Assembly: GCA_035533015.1 (NCBI GenBank)
Contig: DATLUQ010000015.1
Location: forward strand, 1-64,000
Direction: 5' to 3'
Source of the DNA: Gemmatimonadaceae bacterium
GTDB taxonomy: Bacteria > Gemmatimonadota > Gemmatimonadetes > Gemmatimonadales > Gemmatimonadaceae
DNA: 64,000 nt
Shown: positions 8,346 to 16,882 of the stretch, piece after piece
Numbering within the stretch: position 1 is the first letter of the stretch
Layout: each line of letters opens with the position of its first letter
Translations under genes and position numbers: made by a program
The notes under the pieces: generated by a model
The model's input: only the letters and a program-made list of their open reading frames with translations
The model's database searches: none
Told to the model about the DNA's origin: nothing

Positions 8346-9689
8346 ATGCGCTTCATCCGCTCTCGCTGGTTCATCGCTGCGGTGGTCGTGGTCCTGCTCG
8401 GCGCGCCTGCCACCTGGGTGTTCGCGCGCAATGAAAAACACGCCGACCCCGCGTTGATCGCGCAGGTGCAGCACGGCGAGTTTCGCGTGCTGGTCACGAC
8501 GTCCGGCGAACTGCGGGCCCGCAAGTTCGTGCAGATCAGCGTGCCGCAGGAGGCCATGCAGGCGCAGATCTACCAGATGAAGATCGCCACCCTCGTGCCC
8601 GAGGGCTCGCTCGTCAAGACGGGCGACGTCGTGGCGACGCTGGACCGGGCCAGTGTCGCGCCCAAGCTGGCCGACGTCACACTCGCCGTGCAGAAGGCAC
8701 AGGCCGACTACGAACAGGCGATGCTCGACTCCACCCTCACGCTCTCGAAGGCGCGCGAGGACATACGGTCGCAGGAACTGGCGCTGGAACAGAAGAAGAT
8801 CATCAAGGAGCAATCGATCTACGAGGCGCCGAGCATCCAGCGCCAGGTAGAAATTGACTACGAGCAGGCGGACCGCGCCCTGGCCCAGTCCAAGGCCGAC
8901 TACAAGACGCAGACGCTCCAGGCCCAGGCCAAAATGAGCGAGGTCGGGGCCGATCTGGCCCGGCAGAAGAACCAACTCGCCATGGTGCAGACGGTGATGG
9001 CCGGCTTCACCATTCGCGCCCCGGCGCCCGGCATGGTCATCTACGTAAAGGAATGGGACGGCAAGAAGCGTACGGTGGGCTCGACGGTCAACCCGTTCGA
9101 CGGCGCGGTTGCCACGCTGCCCGATCTCACCCAGATGGAGTCGGTCACCTACATCAACGAGATCGACGTCCGCAAAGTCGCGGTGGGCCAGAAGGTGACG
9201 ATCACGCTCGATGCCGACCCGTCCAAGGCGCTCCCCGGCACGGTGACGAGCGTGGCCAACGTGGGCGAGCAACGCCCCAATTCGGACGCCAAGGTGTTCG
9301 AGGTGCACATCAACGTGGATCACCCCGATACCACGCTGCGGCCGGGCATGACCACGGGCAACGCCATCACCACGTACGATACGACGGGTGCCAACTTCGT
9401 GCCCATCGAAGCGGTGAGCAGCGACAGCGGAGTTCCCGTAGTGTATGAACAGACCGGCTCCCGGGTGGTGAAGCGTGAGGTGAAGTTGGGGGCGATGAAT
9501 GACGACGACGTGATCATCGCCCGCGGACTGGCCCAGGGCGACGCGGTGCTGCTCAATCCACCGGCCGACCGCTCCACGCTGCGGCTGCAACGCCTGGCCG
9601 GAGCCACCAGCCCCGTGGCAGCACCCCCGCGGGGAGACACCGCCCTGCCCCAGAAGCCGGCGTCGGCGCCGACCAAGCCGCGGAACTGA
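8346..9689 (+). CDS. HlyD/MacA-type periplasmic adaptor protein
   Basis: The product has 447 residues. One N-terminal transmembrane segment (about 8-28) anchors it in the inner membrane. A lipoyl/barrel-sandwich half (about 40-100, with VPEGSLVKTGDVVATLD) is followed by a long coiled coil (about 105-220, rich in KA/QA heptads such as VQKAQADYEQAMLDSTLT), the second lipoyl half (FTIRAPAPGMVIYV) and a beta-barrel (TYINEIDVRKVAVGQKVTI). A Pro/Ala-rich tail closes it. This is the membrane-fusion subunit joining a MacB-like permease to an outer-membrane TolC, both encoded immediately downstream (gaps of four and three bases). The ATG has GGTGGAG upstream. Confidence 0.92.
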   Translation: MRFIRSRWFIAAVVVVLLGAPATWVFARNEKHADPALIAQVQHGEFRVLVTTSGELRARKFVQISVPQEAMQAQIYQMKIATLVPEGSLVKTGDVVATLDRASVAPKLADVTLAVQKAQADYEQAMLDSTLTLSKAREDIRSQELALEQKKIIKEQSIYEAPSIQRQVEIDYEQADRALAQSKADYKTQTLQAQAKMSEVGADLARQKNQLAMVQTVMAGFTIRAPAPGMVIYVKEWDGKKRTVGSTVNPFDGAVATLPDLTQMESVTYINEIDVRKVAVGQKVTITLDADPSKALPGTVTSVANVGEQRPNSDAKVFEVHINVDHPDTTLRPGMTTGNAITTYDTTGANFVPIEAVSSDSGVPVVYEQTGSRVVKREVKLGAMNDDDVIIARGLAQGDAVLLNPPADRSTLRLQRLAGATSPVAAPPRGDTALPQKPASAPTKPRN

Positions 9690-9693
9690 GTCG

Positions 9694-11094
9694 ATGCCGG
9701 CCAACCGGAACCGGTTCGCCTCGCTACGTTCGCAGATCACGGCGCACGTACTGTTCAGTTTTCGCACGGCCATCGAGGCAGTGGGCCACAACAAGCTGCG
9801 CGCCGGACTCACTTCGCTCGGCATCCTGTTCGGGGTGGCGTCGGTGATCGCCATGCTGGCCATCGGTCGGGGCGCCGAACAGGAGATCATCGCCCAACTG
9901 CGCCTGCTCGGCTCGAACAACGTGATCGTCACCCCCATCGTCGTTCAGAAGGAGGAGAAGGCCACCGACGCCGCCGACGCCGAGCGGCAGCCGAAGCGCT
10001 TCTCGCCAGGCCTCACGGCGCTGGACGCGCAGGCGATTGCCGACGTCGTGCCGCACGTGGAAGCGACGAGCGGCGAGATCGTGCTCAACACGACGCTCAC
10101 GCGCGAAGGGCTGCGCCGCTCCGGCAAGGTGGTGGGGGTGGACTCGAGCTACTTCCGCCTGCTCAACCTCGGGATCGCCAGCGGCACGGGGTGGGCGCAC
10201 GGGCAGGTGGCCGACGGCAGTCCCGTGGCGATCATCGGCTGGGGAGTGCGCACGCGCTTCTTCACCACGTCCAATCCGATCGGCAAGTCGATCAAGGTCG
10301 GGAACGTATGGCTCACCGTGGTCGGCGTTCTGGCCGACCGGCCGGTGAGCGCCCAGACGTCGGAGCAACTCGGCATTCGTGACGCCAACATGGACGTGTA
10401 CGTGCCCACGAAGACGATGCTCGTCCGCTACCGCAATCGCGCCCTTCTCACGCAGCAGGACATCGAGGCGGCGTCACGCCAGGTGACCGTGACCCAGGCC
10501 GGCGACACGACTGACGCCGCGACGCGCGCCGAGCAGTCCAACCACAACCAGTTGGACCGCATCATCGTGCGGGTGGACGACAGCCGCTACATGCCGGCCG
10601 TGGCCGACCTGCTGCGCCGCATGCTCACTCGCCGCCACAACACCGTGGTGGACTTCGAGATCACGGTGCCCGAGCTGCTGCTCCGCCAGGAGCAGCACAC
10701 CCGCTCGATCTTCAACGTGGTGCTCGGCGCCATCGCCTCGATCTCGCTGCTCGTGGGCGGCATCGGGATCATGAACATCATGCTCGCCTCGGTGCTCGAG
10801 CGCATCCGGGAGATCGGGGTGCGGCGCGCCACCGGCGCGACGCAGCGCGACATCCTGTTCCAATTTCTCAGTGAAGCACTGTTGATCAGCATCGCGGGCG
10901 GTGTCGCAGGGATCGTCGTCGGAGCCGCGATCAGCGGCGGCATTCAGCACTTCGCCGGCATCCAGACGTCGATCTCCTCGCTGTCCGTATTGCTGGCCTT
11001 CGGCGTTTCCCTCGCCGTTGGCCTGGCGTTCGGGATCGTGCCCGCGTGGCGCGCCGCCCAGCAGGATCCGGTCGTCTGCCTCCGCTACGAGTAG
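9694..11094 (+). CDS. MacB-type ABC transporter permease (no ATPase domain)
   Basis: The product has 466 residues. The first transmembrane helix (about 35-55, LRAGLTSLGILFGVASVIAM) is followed by the large periplasmic MacB_PCD domain (about 65-335) with the typical RFFTTSNPIGKSIKVGNVWL segment. The FtsX-like C-terminal part has three helices, including ISLLVGGIGIMNIMLASVLE and the cytoplasmic coupling motif REIGVRRATGATQRDI. It acts as a mechanotransmitting permease with the adaptor and TolC. MacB of E. coli carries its ATPase in the same chain; here that domain is missing and no separate ATPase gene is adjacent, so the ATPase must be encoded elsewhere. Confidence 0.9.
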   Translation: MPANRNRFASLRSQITAHVLFSFRTAIEAVGHNKLRAGLTSLGILFGVASVIAMLAIGRGAEQEIIAQLRLLGSNNVIVTPIVVQKEEKATDAADAERQPKRFSPGLTALDAQAIADVVPHVEATSGEIVLNTTLTREGLRRSGKVVGVDSSYFRLLNLGIASGTGWAHGQVADGSPVAIIGWGVRTRFFTTSNPIGKSIKVGNVWLTVVGVLADRPVSAQTSEQLGIRDANMDVYVPTKTMLVRYRNRALLTQQDIEAASRQVTVTQAGDTTDAATRAEQSNHNQLDRIIVRVDDSRYMPAVADLLRRMLTRRHNTVVDFEITVPELLLRQEQHTRSIFNVVLGAIASISLLVGGIGIMNIMLASVLERIREIGVRRATGATQRDILFQFLSEALLISIAGGVAGIVVGAAISGGIQHFAGIQTSISSLSVLLAFGVSLAVGLAFGIVPAWRAAQQDPVVCLRYE

Positions 11095-11097
11095 CCC

Positions 11098-12561
11098 ATG
11101 CCCACCATGCGATACCGCCTCGGCGGCGTGCTCTGCGCCGCGATCCTCGCCGCGGCCCCGCCGCTCGGCGCCCAGCATCCGCTCACGCTCCAAGAGGCGA
11201 TCTCCCTGGCCGAGCGACAGGGACTCCAGGCGCAGGCGGCCCGGCAGACGCTGGTCGCCGCCCGGGCGCGCAACCGTGCCTTTGGCGAGCGGCTGCTCCC
11301 GCAGATCTCCCTCGGCGGCACGGTGCCCAACTACAGCCGCGCCATCGTACCGGTGATCCAGCCCGACGGCTCACAGCTGTTCACCCCTCTGCAACAGACG
11401 ACGTCCCAACTCGGGGTCACCGTCTCGCAGCAACTGCCCTTCACCGGTGGCAGCCTCACGGTGTCGTCATCGCTGCAGCGGTTCGAGATGACGGGCGCCC
11501 AACAGGTGCGCACGTGGTCGTCGGCCCCGATGACGGTGAGCCTGCAGCAGGACATCCTGCGCCCCAACACGATGAAGTGGGACGCCCGCGTACAGGATCT
11601 GACCATCGAGATCTCCCGGCGCCAATACGCCGAGGCGCGCGAGGCCGTAGCTCAGCAGACCACCGGCGCGTTCTTCGACCTCTACTCGGCGCAGATGGCC
11701 GAGGCCAACGCGGCCCACAACGCAGCCGTGAACGATACCCTGTACACGCTCAACAAGGGCCGTTTCCAGGTCGGGAAGATCGGGGAGAACGACCTCCTCC
11801 AGAGCGAGTTGGCTCTGCTCCGCGCCCGTACCTCGCTCGACGGCGCCAAGCTCGACCTCGACCGCGCGCTCTCCGCGTTCCGCCTGGCGATCAACGTACC
11901 GGCCGACACGGCGGTGACCATCGCGGTCACATCCGACGTGCCCAAGGTGGAACTCGATACGACGCTGGCGGTCACCGAGGCGCTGCGCAACAGTTCGGCG
12001 ATCGCCGGGTTGGCGCTGCAGGACGTGGAGGCCCGCCGGGCCGTGACGCAGGCACAACTGGCCACGGGAATCGGGGCCAGCATGCAGGCGAGCTTCGGGT
12101 TCAACGCCAGCGGGTCGGGGCCCAGTTCGGTGTATTCGAACCTGCTCCAGGCGCAGCAGTTTTCGCTGGGCATCCAGGTACCGCTGGTGCAGTGGGGCGC
12201 CCACTCGGCCGACGTCCAGGCCGCCCGGGCCGATCAGGATCGCGTGGCCGCCACATCGCGGGCGATGCGGGAGCAGACCGTCCAGAACGCCCGGTTCGCG
12301 GCGCTGAGCGTTGCGCAGGCAGCGCGCAATCTGATGGTCTCGGCCAAAGCTGACACCGTCGCCTCCAAACGCTTCGAGGTCGCCTATGAGCGATACGTCA
12401 TAGGCAAGATCGATATCGACAACCTCTATATCGCACAGAACGACAAGGACCAGGCGCTCCAGCAGTACGTGCAGGCTCTGCGCGGCTACTGGACCGCGTA
12501 CTACCAGCTACGGCAGCTCACGCTGTACGACTTCGCCGCCGGACGTCCCATTCGACCATAG
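11098..12561 (+). CDS. TolC-family outer-membrane efflux protein
   Basis: The product has 487 residues with a signal peptide ending in PPLGAQ (about residue 25). Two homologous halves each consist of long helices separated by strand regions, as in TolC/OEP proteins. First half: LTLQEAISLAERQGLQAQAA, then a beta segment (SLGGTVPNYSR) and helices with ALREAVAQQTTGAFFDL-like spacing. Second half: VTEALRNSSAIAGLALQ onward, ending in ALRGYWTAYYQLRQLTLYD, a typical OEP C-terminus. It forms the outer-membrane exit duct for the adaptor/permease pair encoded upstream, three bases after the permease stop. The cargo is unknown. Confidence 0.93.
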   Translation: MPTMRYRLGGVLCAAILAAAPPLGAQHPLTLQEAISLAERQGLQAQAARQTLVAARARNRAFGERLLPQISLGGTVPNYSRAIVPVIQPDGSQLFTPLQQTTSQLGVTVSQQLPFTGGSLTVSSSLQRFEMTGAQQVRTWSSAPMTVSLQQDILRPNTMKWDARVQDLTIEISRRQYAEAREAVAQQTTGAFFDLYSAQMAEANAAHNAAVNDTLYTLNKGRFQVGKIGENDLLQSELALLRARTSLDGAKLDLDRALSAFRLAINVPADTAVTIAVTSDVPKVELDTTLAVTEALRNSSAIAGLALQDVEARRAVTQAQLATGIGASMQASFGFNASGSGPSSVYSNLLQAQQFSLGIQVPLVQWGAHSADVQAARADQDRVAATSRAMREQTVQNARFAALSVAQAARNLMVSAKADTVASKRFEVAYERYVIGKIDIDNLYIAQNDKDQALQQYVQALRGYWTAYYQLRQLTLYDFAAGRPIRP

Positions 12562-12645
12562 CGGCAAGCCGCGTCGAGCGGGCACGCGACACGGCCGGCG
12601 TCGTGGGACGCGGGCCGTTCGCCCAACTCGGCAGTTCCGCCGCGC

Positions 12646-12834
12646 TTACTGCGCCCCACCCCGTCCGCGGCCCCGTCCTCCACGCCCAGCCCCACCGCCC
12701 GCGCCACTGCCGGCGCTCAGGTGGTCCCAGTTCATGATGGGGTTGAATCCCAGGATGGACGGCAACAGGGGGTTCCCCAGGGGCACGGGGGGCGCAGCCG
12801 GCGGGAAGCTGCCCGACTGAACGGCCCAATGCAT
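12646..12834 (-). CDS. Possible 62-residue protein with Gly/Arg-rich tail
   Basis: This is an open frame in the 354 nt gap (12562-12915) between tolC (plus) and the LIC_10091-like gene (minus). The middle part (PSILGFNPIMNWDHLSAG) reads like protein, while the last 22 residues are an AGGGAGRGGRGRGRGG-type low-complexity run that GC-rich DNA produces by chance. No clear ribosome site is seen. It may be non-coding; nothing else was found in the gap. Confidence 0.2.
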   Translation of the reverse strand: MHWAVQSGSFPPAAPPVPLGNPLLPSILGFNPIMNWDHLSAGSGAGGGAGRGGRGRGRGGAQ

Positions 12835-12915
12835 CCGCGCGGGACCACAATTTCGCGAGGGTGGCTCGCGCGTCTCGCGTGACCCTGTCAGCCTCCTCCC
12901 GTGACCGCCGGCGTG

Positions 12916-14073
12916 CTAGCGCGAGAGGGCGATCACGCCCCAGTAACTGTGGACGCGTCCGTCGCGGTACGCGGCCAGCACAGGATCGATGGGGGTGAGC
13001 CGCGTTTCCTCCCGCATGCCGCCAAACCGGCCGCCAAACCCAGAACCGCCGAACACCGCACGAATGAAGGTGCTGGATGCATCGGTGGGAAGGGTCGCCA
13101 CGTTCTCGAAGAAGCGCCGCCAGCTCGTGTCATTCTGGAACAGAGACCGTTCGACGTTCGAGGTATAGAACGCGGTGACGGTGGCATCGTGACGACGCAG
13201 ATAGTCCCCCACCGCCCGCAGCGTCTTCGGCCCGCCGAAGCCCCCGACCAGTGGCACCACGAGGTTGCGCACCTCGAGCGCCCGGATCACCCGATACCCG
13301 GCGGCACTGGCCAGAAAGCTGTCCGCCCGGCCGGCGCCGTCGGTCGCCATCATCACGTCGGCGAACCCCGGCATCCACCGTCCACGCCGGGCACCGCGGG
13401 GATCGCCCGCATAGGTGATCGTGGGTCCGATCGTGGAGAACGATCCGAACATAGACGCGATGCCGCTCTCGTCGTCGGCCGACAACGCGAATCCGTGGAC
13501 CCGCACGAGCCGGTCGTCGATCTCGCGCAGCGTGCTGTCGCGCAGCGAGGCGCTCGCCGGCACGGCGGCAAAGGCCCGGAACAGCGAATCCACGCCCACC
13601 GAGCGGCCGAGGTCGGCCGGCACCGGCCGCGAGAACAGCCGCGACACGAACGCCACCCGGCTATTAGATATTTCAAATAGCGCCTTGTACATCAGGTGCT
13701 GCAGCATGCCCTGCCGGCACGTGTCGACGATGAACGCCACGCGGGGCTGCAAGGCGGCGATGTACGTGAAGTTCTGCTCCGGCCCGACTCCCAGGTAGAC
13801 CCCACCCCGCGGCGTGGTGGCGACCAGGCGCGGGATCACACGCTCATAATCCGTTTCGTTGGACACGAGGTGGTCTGGCCGGAAATCCCCGCCTCGCTCC
13901 GACATCGTGGTCACCAAGCGCCAGAACGTGCTGTCGGGAAGTTGGGAGGGAAGTGCGGCGGTCCCGGACGCCCGCCGCGGGGGCCCGGCAAGCGCAAGCG
14001 CCAGCATGACGGCGGCGGCCGACCCAGGCCGAGGCCTGGCGAACCCGGCGCGTATGGCGGAATGACGAACCAC
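12916..14073 (-). CDS. Secreted protein of the LIC_10091-like family
   Basis: The product has 385 residues. It starts with GTG behind a strong GGGGAGGG ribosome site. An N-terminal segment up to about residue 40 looks like a signal peptide. The body begins with FRPDHLVSNETDYERVIPRL and VYLGVGPEQNFTYIAALQP, then FIVDTCRQGMLQHLMYKALF. By memory these correspond to the conserved 'SNE...YlGVGPeqNftYi...DiRR.N' core of the LIC_10091 family (named after a Leptospira protein; methyltransferase-like fold, biochemical role unknown). In the usual DIRRQN position this copy has DTCRQG, a difference worth noting. No operon partner was found; a -10-like TATAGT lies about 47 nt upstream. Confidence 0.6.
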   Translation of the reverse strand: MVRHSAIRAGFARPRPGSAAAVMLALALAGPPRRASGTAALPSQLPDSTFWRLVTTMSERGGDFRPDHLVSNETDYERVIPRLVATTPRGGVYLGVGPEQNFTYIAALQPRVAFIVDTCRQGMLQHLMYKALFEISNSRVAFVSRLFSRPVPADLGRSVGVDSLFRAFAAVPASASLRDSTLREIDDRLVRVHGFALSADDESGIASMFGSFSTIGPTITYAGDPRGARRGRWMPGFADVMMATDGAGRADSFLASAAGYRVIRALEVRNLVVPLVGGFGGPKTLRAVGDYLRRHDATVTAFYTSNVERSLFQNDTSWRRFFENVATLPTDASSTFIRAVFGGSGFGGRFGGMREETRLTPIDPVLAAYRDGRVHSYWGVIALSR

Positions 14074-14119
14074 GAAACCCTCCCCTCCCCTGTGCCCGCC
14101 GGGCCGCGCGGGTCCTCCT

Positions 14120-14125
14120 ACTATA
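14120..14125 (-). promoter_or_regulatory. Candidate -10 element of the LIC_10091-like gene
   Basis: TATAGT on the minus strand lies about 47 nt before the GTG start, in an otherwise very GC-rich stretch. No matching -35 hexamer was found at the expected spacing. Confidence 0.3.
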
Positions 14126-14180
14126 ACGGAACAGCTCCGCGCACGCGCGCGGAATACGCCGGATGTGGAGGGGGGTGCGC

Positions 14181-14200
14181 GCCGCGGCCCGGGCCGCGGC
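14181..14200. repeat. 20 bp perfect GC palindrome
   Basis: GCCGCGGCCCGGGCCGCGGC is its own reverse complement. It lies nine bases beyond the stop codon of the gene ending at 14210, so its hairpin could help end that transcript. There is no T-run, so the terminator role is only a suggestion. Confidence 0.5.
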
Positions 14201-14209
14201 CGCGCGCTT

Positions 14210-14644
14210 TCAGCGGAACGGAACCGGAGTCCAGTCGGTGTGCGGGAAGATCAATCCCGCGGCAGCCCCAGCGACCAGGCTCAGCCCGATAAACACGTCG
14301 TGATCGTTGTGCGACGTGATCGGATACAACGCGGCGCCAAGCAGCAGCCCGAGTCCGGTCCCCACGAGCACACTCTTGGCGTACGCCGGTTGCGCGGCAT
14401 CCACGCGCGTTATCCGCGAGACCGCGATGGCGCGCACCGCCTCATTCTCGCCCCGCGGCCGCAGCCATACCGAATCGATCGACTGCTGGTACAGTACACC
14501 GGTGATGGTGGAGCCGGGGCCGTTGACTCGCAGCGTCACTCCGGACGGCAGCGGCGCGATACCGGAAGACTGCGCGGCGGCAGGACGGGCTACCACGCAC
14601 AGGCCGGCAGCCACGAGCAAAAGCGCGACAATTCGACGCATCAT
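14210..14644 (-). CDS. Membrane protein of unknown function with signal peptide
   Basis: The product has 144 residues. The start is the ATG-ATG pair preceded by AAGGA at five-base spacing. A signal peptide (about 1-25, ending in RPAAAQ) precedes a small beta-rich segment (VTLRVNGPGSTITGVLYQ, then IDSVWLRPRGENEAVRAI) that resembles SH3-like or LSM-like strands. A C-terminal hydrophobic hairpin (about 85-130, with two glycine-rich transmembrane segments) follows. The layout, a short beta domain followed by a Gly-rich hairpin, is frequent in uncharacterised envelope proteins. No specific family was recognised. Downstream of recG but probably separately transcribed. Confidence 0.6.
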   Translation of the reverse strand: MMRRIVALLLVAAGLCVVARPAAAQSSGIAPLPSGVTLRVNGPGSTITGVLYQQSIDSVWLRPRGENEAVRAIAVSRITRVDAAQPAYAKSVLVGTGLGLLLGAALYPITSHNDHDVFIGLSLVAGAAAGLIFPHTDWTPVPFR

Positions 14645-14687
14645 CGAAGTCCTTGGGAGTCCGAGAATCAGAGGCACGACACTGCCA

Positions 14688-14693
14688 ATAATA
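14688..14693 (-). promoter_or_regulatory. Candidate -10 element for the gene starting at 14644
   Basis: TATTAT on the minus strand lies 43 nt upstream of the ATG pair, in a locally AT-rich patch. No convincing -35 hexamer was found. Confidence 0.3.
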
Positions 14694-14700
14694 CGCACGG

Positions 14701-14730
14701 CGCGCGGGAACGTTGGAGCCGCCCCGCGCG
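14701..14730 (-). terminator. Possible hairpin after recG
   Basis: CGCGCGGG (14701-14708) pairs with CCCGCGCG (14723-14730) across a 14-base loop, about 50 nt beyond the recG stop codon on the minus strand. The loop is long and no T-run follows, so termination is a weak inference. Confidence 0.25.
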
Positions 14731-14778
14731 TCCTCTAAGCCTCACGGATGGACCCCGCGCGGTCAACCCCGGATCCGG

Positions 14779-16881
14779 TCACCCGACGCGGAACAACGCC
14801 ACGGCGCGCGCGTACCGGGCGCCGAGGACTCGCCGCAGCGGTGCGTTCTCGCGGGCCCGCAGGTCGGGGTCCCTGGCCAGCAGTCGTTCGGCCGCGGCCC
14901 GCGCCCGCTCGCTCAACTCGGCGTCTCGCATCGGGTCCGCCACCTTGAACGTGGGCACCCCGCTCTGGCGCTCGCCGAACAGATCCCCCATGCCGCGCAG
15001 GCGCAGGTCGGCCTCCGCGATGGCGAATCCATCTTCGGTGTCCACAAAGATCTTCAGACGCTGCCGTGCCTCCCGCCCCACGTCGCCCAGCAGCACGCAG
15101 TAGCTCTGCTCGCCGCCGCGCCCCACGCGGCCGCGCAACTGATGAAGCTGCGAAAGGCCGAACCGCTCGGGGTGCTCGATCACCATCACCGTGGCGTTCG
15201 GTACGTCGATGCCCACTTCGATCACGGTCGTCGCCACGAGCACGTCGATCTCGCCGTCGCGGAACCGGCGCATGACGTCGTCGCGCTCGTCGTTCGGCAG
15301 GCGCCCATGGAGCAGCGCCACCCGCCGGTGCGCGAACGGGCCGGTGCGGAGCGATTCGTACATCGTCGTCGCTGCCTTGAGGTCCAGCTTCTCCGACTCC
15401 TCGATCACGGGATAGACGACGTACGCCTGCCGGCCCTTGGCCAGTTCGCGATCCACGAACTGCATCACGCGCTCACGCGACGAGGCGCCGCGGAAGGTCG
15501 TGGTGATGGGACGCCGCCCGGGTGGCCGCTCGTCGAGAAAGCTGAGGTCGAGGTCACCGTAGATCGTGAGGGCCAGCGAACGGGGAATGGGTGTGGCGCT
15601 CATCAGCAGCACGTCGGGCATCTCGCCTTTGGCGGCCAGCGCCTCCCGCTGCTCCACCCCGAACCGGTGCTGCTCGTCGATGGCCACGAACCCGAGACGC
15701 GTGAATGCGGTCGCCTCCTGCACCAACGCATGTGTGCCGATCACCAGTTCCGGCCATTCCCCGTCCGGCGGCGGCTCGCGCTGCGCCAACCGCGCCGCGA
15801 TCGCCTTGCGTTCACGCGTCGGAACGCTGCCCGTGAGAAGCACCGGCTCGACCCCGAGTGGGGAGAGCAGAGTTGTGATCGTTCGGTGGTGCTGTTCGGC
15901 CAGGAGTTCGGTAGGCACCATCACCGCCGCCTGGTACCCGTTCTCCAGCGCGAGCAGGGCCGCGAACACGGCCACGATGGTCTTGCCGCTCCCCACGTCG
16001 CCCTGCAAGAGGCGGTGCATGCGGCGGTCACTGCACATGTCGGACACGATCTCGCGGAGCGCGCGCACCTGGGCATTGGTGAGTTGATAGGGGAGAGACT
16101 CGCGAAGCCGCGTGGTGAGGTTGCGCTTGTTCTCGAACCGGATGCCCCGCCGCGTCTCGCGGGCCAGCACCTTCACGCGCTGGTGAAGCACGTGCACGAA
16201 GAACAACTCCTCGAACGCCAGCCGGTCGCGCCCCGCGATCGCCTCCGCCATCGTGCGCGGCCGGTGGACCATCCGCAGTGCGTCGGCGATGCCCGCCACC
16301 CCGGCCGCCTTGAGGATCTCCGCCGGAAAGTACTCCGTCACCTGTGGCAGCAGCGCGTCGAGGTTGGCGTCCACGATGTGCCGGATGACCTTGAACGACA
16401 GCCCCTCGGTGGCGGGGTACACCGCGAGCACCCGCCCCCTTGCCGTGCCCTCGTCGTCGGGCCCGAGGTTCACGAACTCGCGCGGCGCCAGTTGGCGCCC
16501 GTGGTAGAAACGCACCGTGCCCGAGGCGAGCAGGACGTCGCCCTTGTTGATGGCGCGGTCGAGAAACGGCTGGCCGGGCCAGGCGGCTTCGATCATGCCG
16601 CTGTCGTCCTGCAGCACGGCCTGGAAGATGCGGAGCCCTTTGCGCGTGGGCAGCACGCCCTTGGAGATGACGCGCCCGATCACCGTGGCATCGGCGCCGG
16701 TGCGCAGCGACGCGATGCGCGACACGGTACTGGCATCCTCGTAGCGGTGCGGCACCAGCCACACGAGGTCGCCGGCGGTCTTCACGTTCATCTTCTGGAA
16801 GGCCGTGGCTCGGCGCGGCCCCACGCCCTTCAGGTACGTGATGGGCGTATCGAGGATGACCCGTGGGGCGGCGGTCGCCAT
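14779..16881 (-). CDS. recG: ATP-dependent DNA helicase RecG
   Basis: The product has 700 residues. An N-terminal helix-hairpin segment (TYLKGVGPRRATAFQKM) leads into the wedge/OB domain (about 50-180), which binds branched DNA. The helicase core has the Q-region, Walker A GDVGSGKTIVA (about 290), motif II in the form DEQHRFG, motif III MSATPIPRSLAL, and the conserved C-terminal motifs VYPVIEESEKLDLKA, TVIEVGIDVPNA and QLRGRVGRGGEQSYC. RecG remodels stalled replication forks and Holliday junctions. Its ATG lies one base after the ftsY stop codon, so the two genes are coupled. Confidence 0.97.
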   Translation of the reverse strand: MATAAPRVILDTPITYLKGVGPRRATAFQKMNVKTAGDLVWLVPHRYEDASTVSRIASLRTGADATVIGRVISKGVLPTRKGLRIFQAVLQDDSGMIEAAWPGQPFLDRAINKGDVLLASGTVRFYHGRQLAPREFVNLGPDDEGTARGRVLAVYPATEGLSFKVIRHIVDANLDALLPQVTEYFPAEILKAAGVAGIADALRMVHRPRTMAEAIAGRDRLAFEELFFVHVLHQRVKVLARETRRGIRFENKRNLTTRLRESLPYQLTNAQVRALREIVSDMCSDRRMHRLLQGDVGSGKTIVAVFAALLALENGYQAAVMVPTELLAEQHHRTITTLLSPLGVEPVLLTGSVPTRERKAIAARLAQREPPPDGEWPELVIGTHALVQEATAFTRLGFVAIDEQHRFGVEQREALAAKGEMPDVLLMSATPIPRSLALTIYGDLDLSFLDERPPGRRPITTTFRGASSRERVMQFVDRELAKGRQAYVVYPVIEESEKLDLKAATTMYESLRTGPFAHRRVALLHGRLPNDERDDVMRRFRDGEIDVLVATTVIEVGIDVPNATVMVIEHPERFGLSQLHQLRGRVGRGGEQSYCVLLGDVGREARQRLKIFVDTEDGFAIAEADLRLRGMGDLFGERQSGVPTFKVADPMRDAELSERARAAAERLLARDPDLRARENAPLRRVLGARYARAVALFRVG

Positions 16882-16882
16882 G

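Noticed and set aside
8112-9938. 608-codon minus-strand open frame opposite the adaptor and permease
   Set aside because: It lies fully antisense to two well-recognised genes, and its translation is His/Arg/Gly/Asp-rich with no family likeness; such shadows are expected in GC-rich DNA.
14181-14200. 20 bp palindrome considered as a recombination or attachment site
   Set aside because: No integrase, no second copy and no flanking repeat were seen; it fits better as a hairpin beyond a stop codon.
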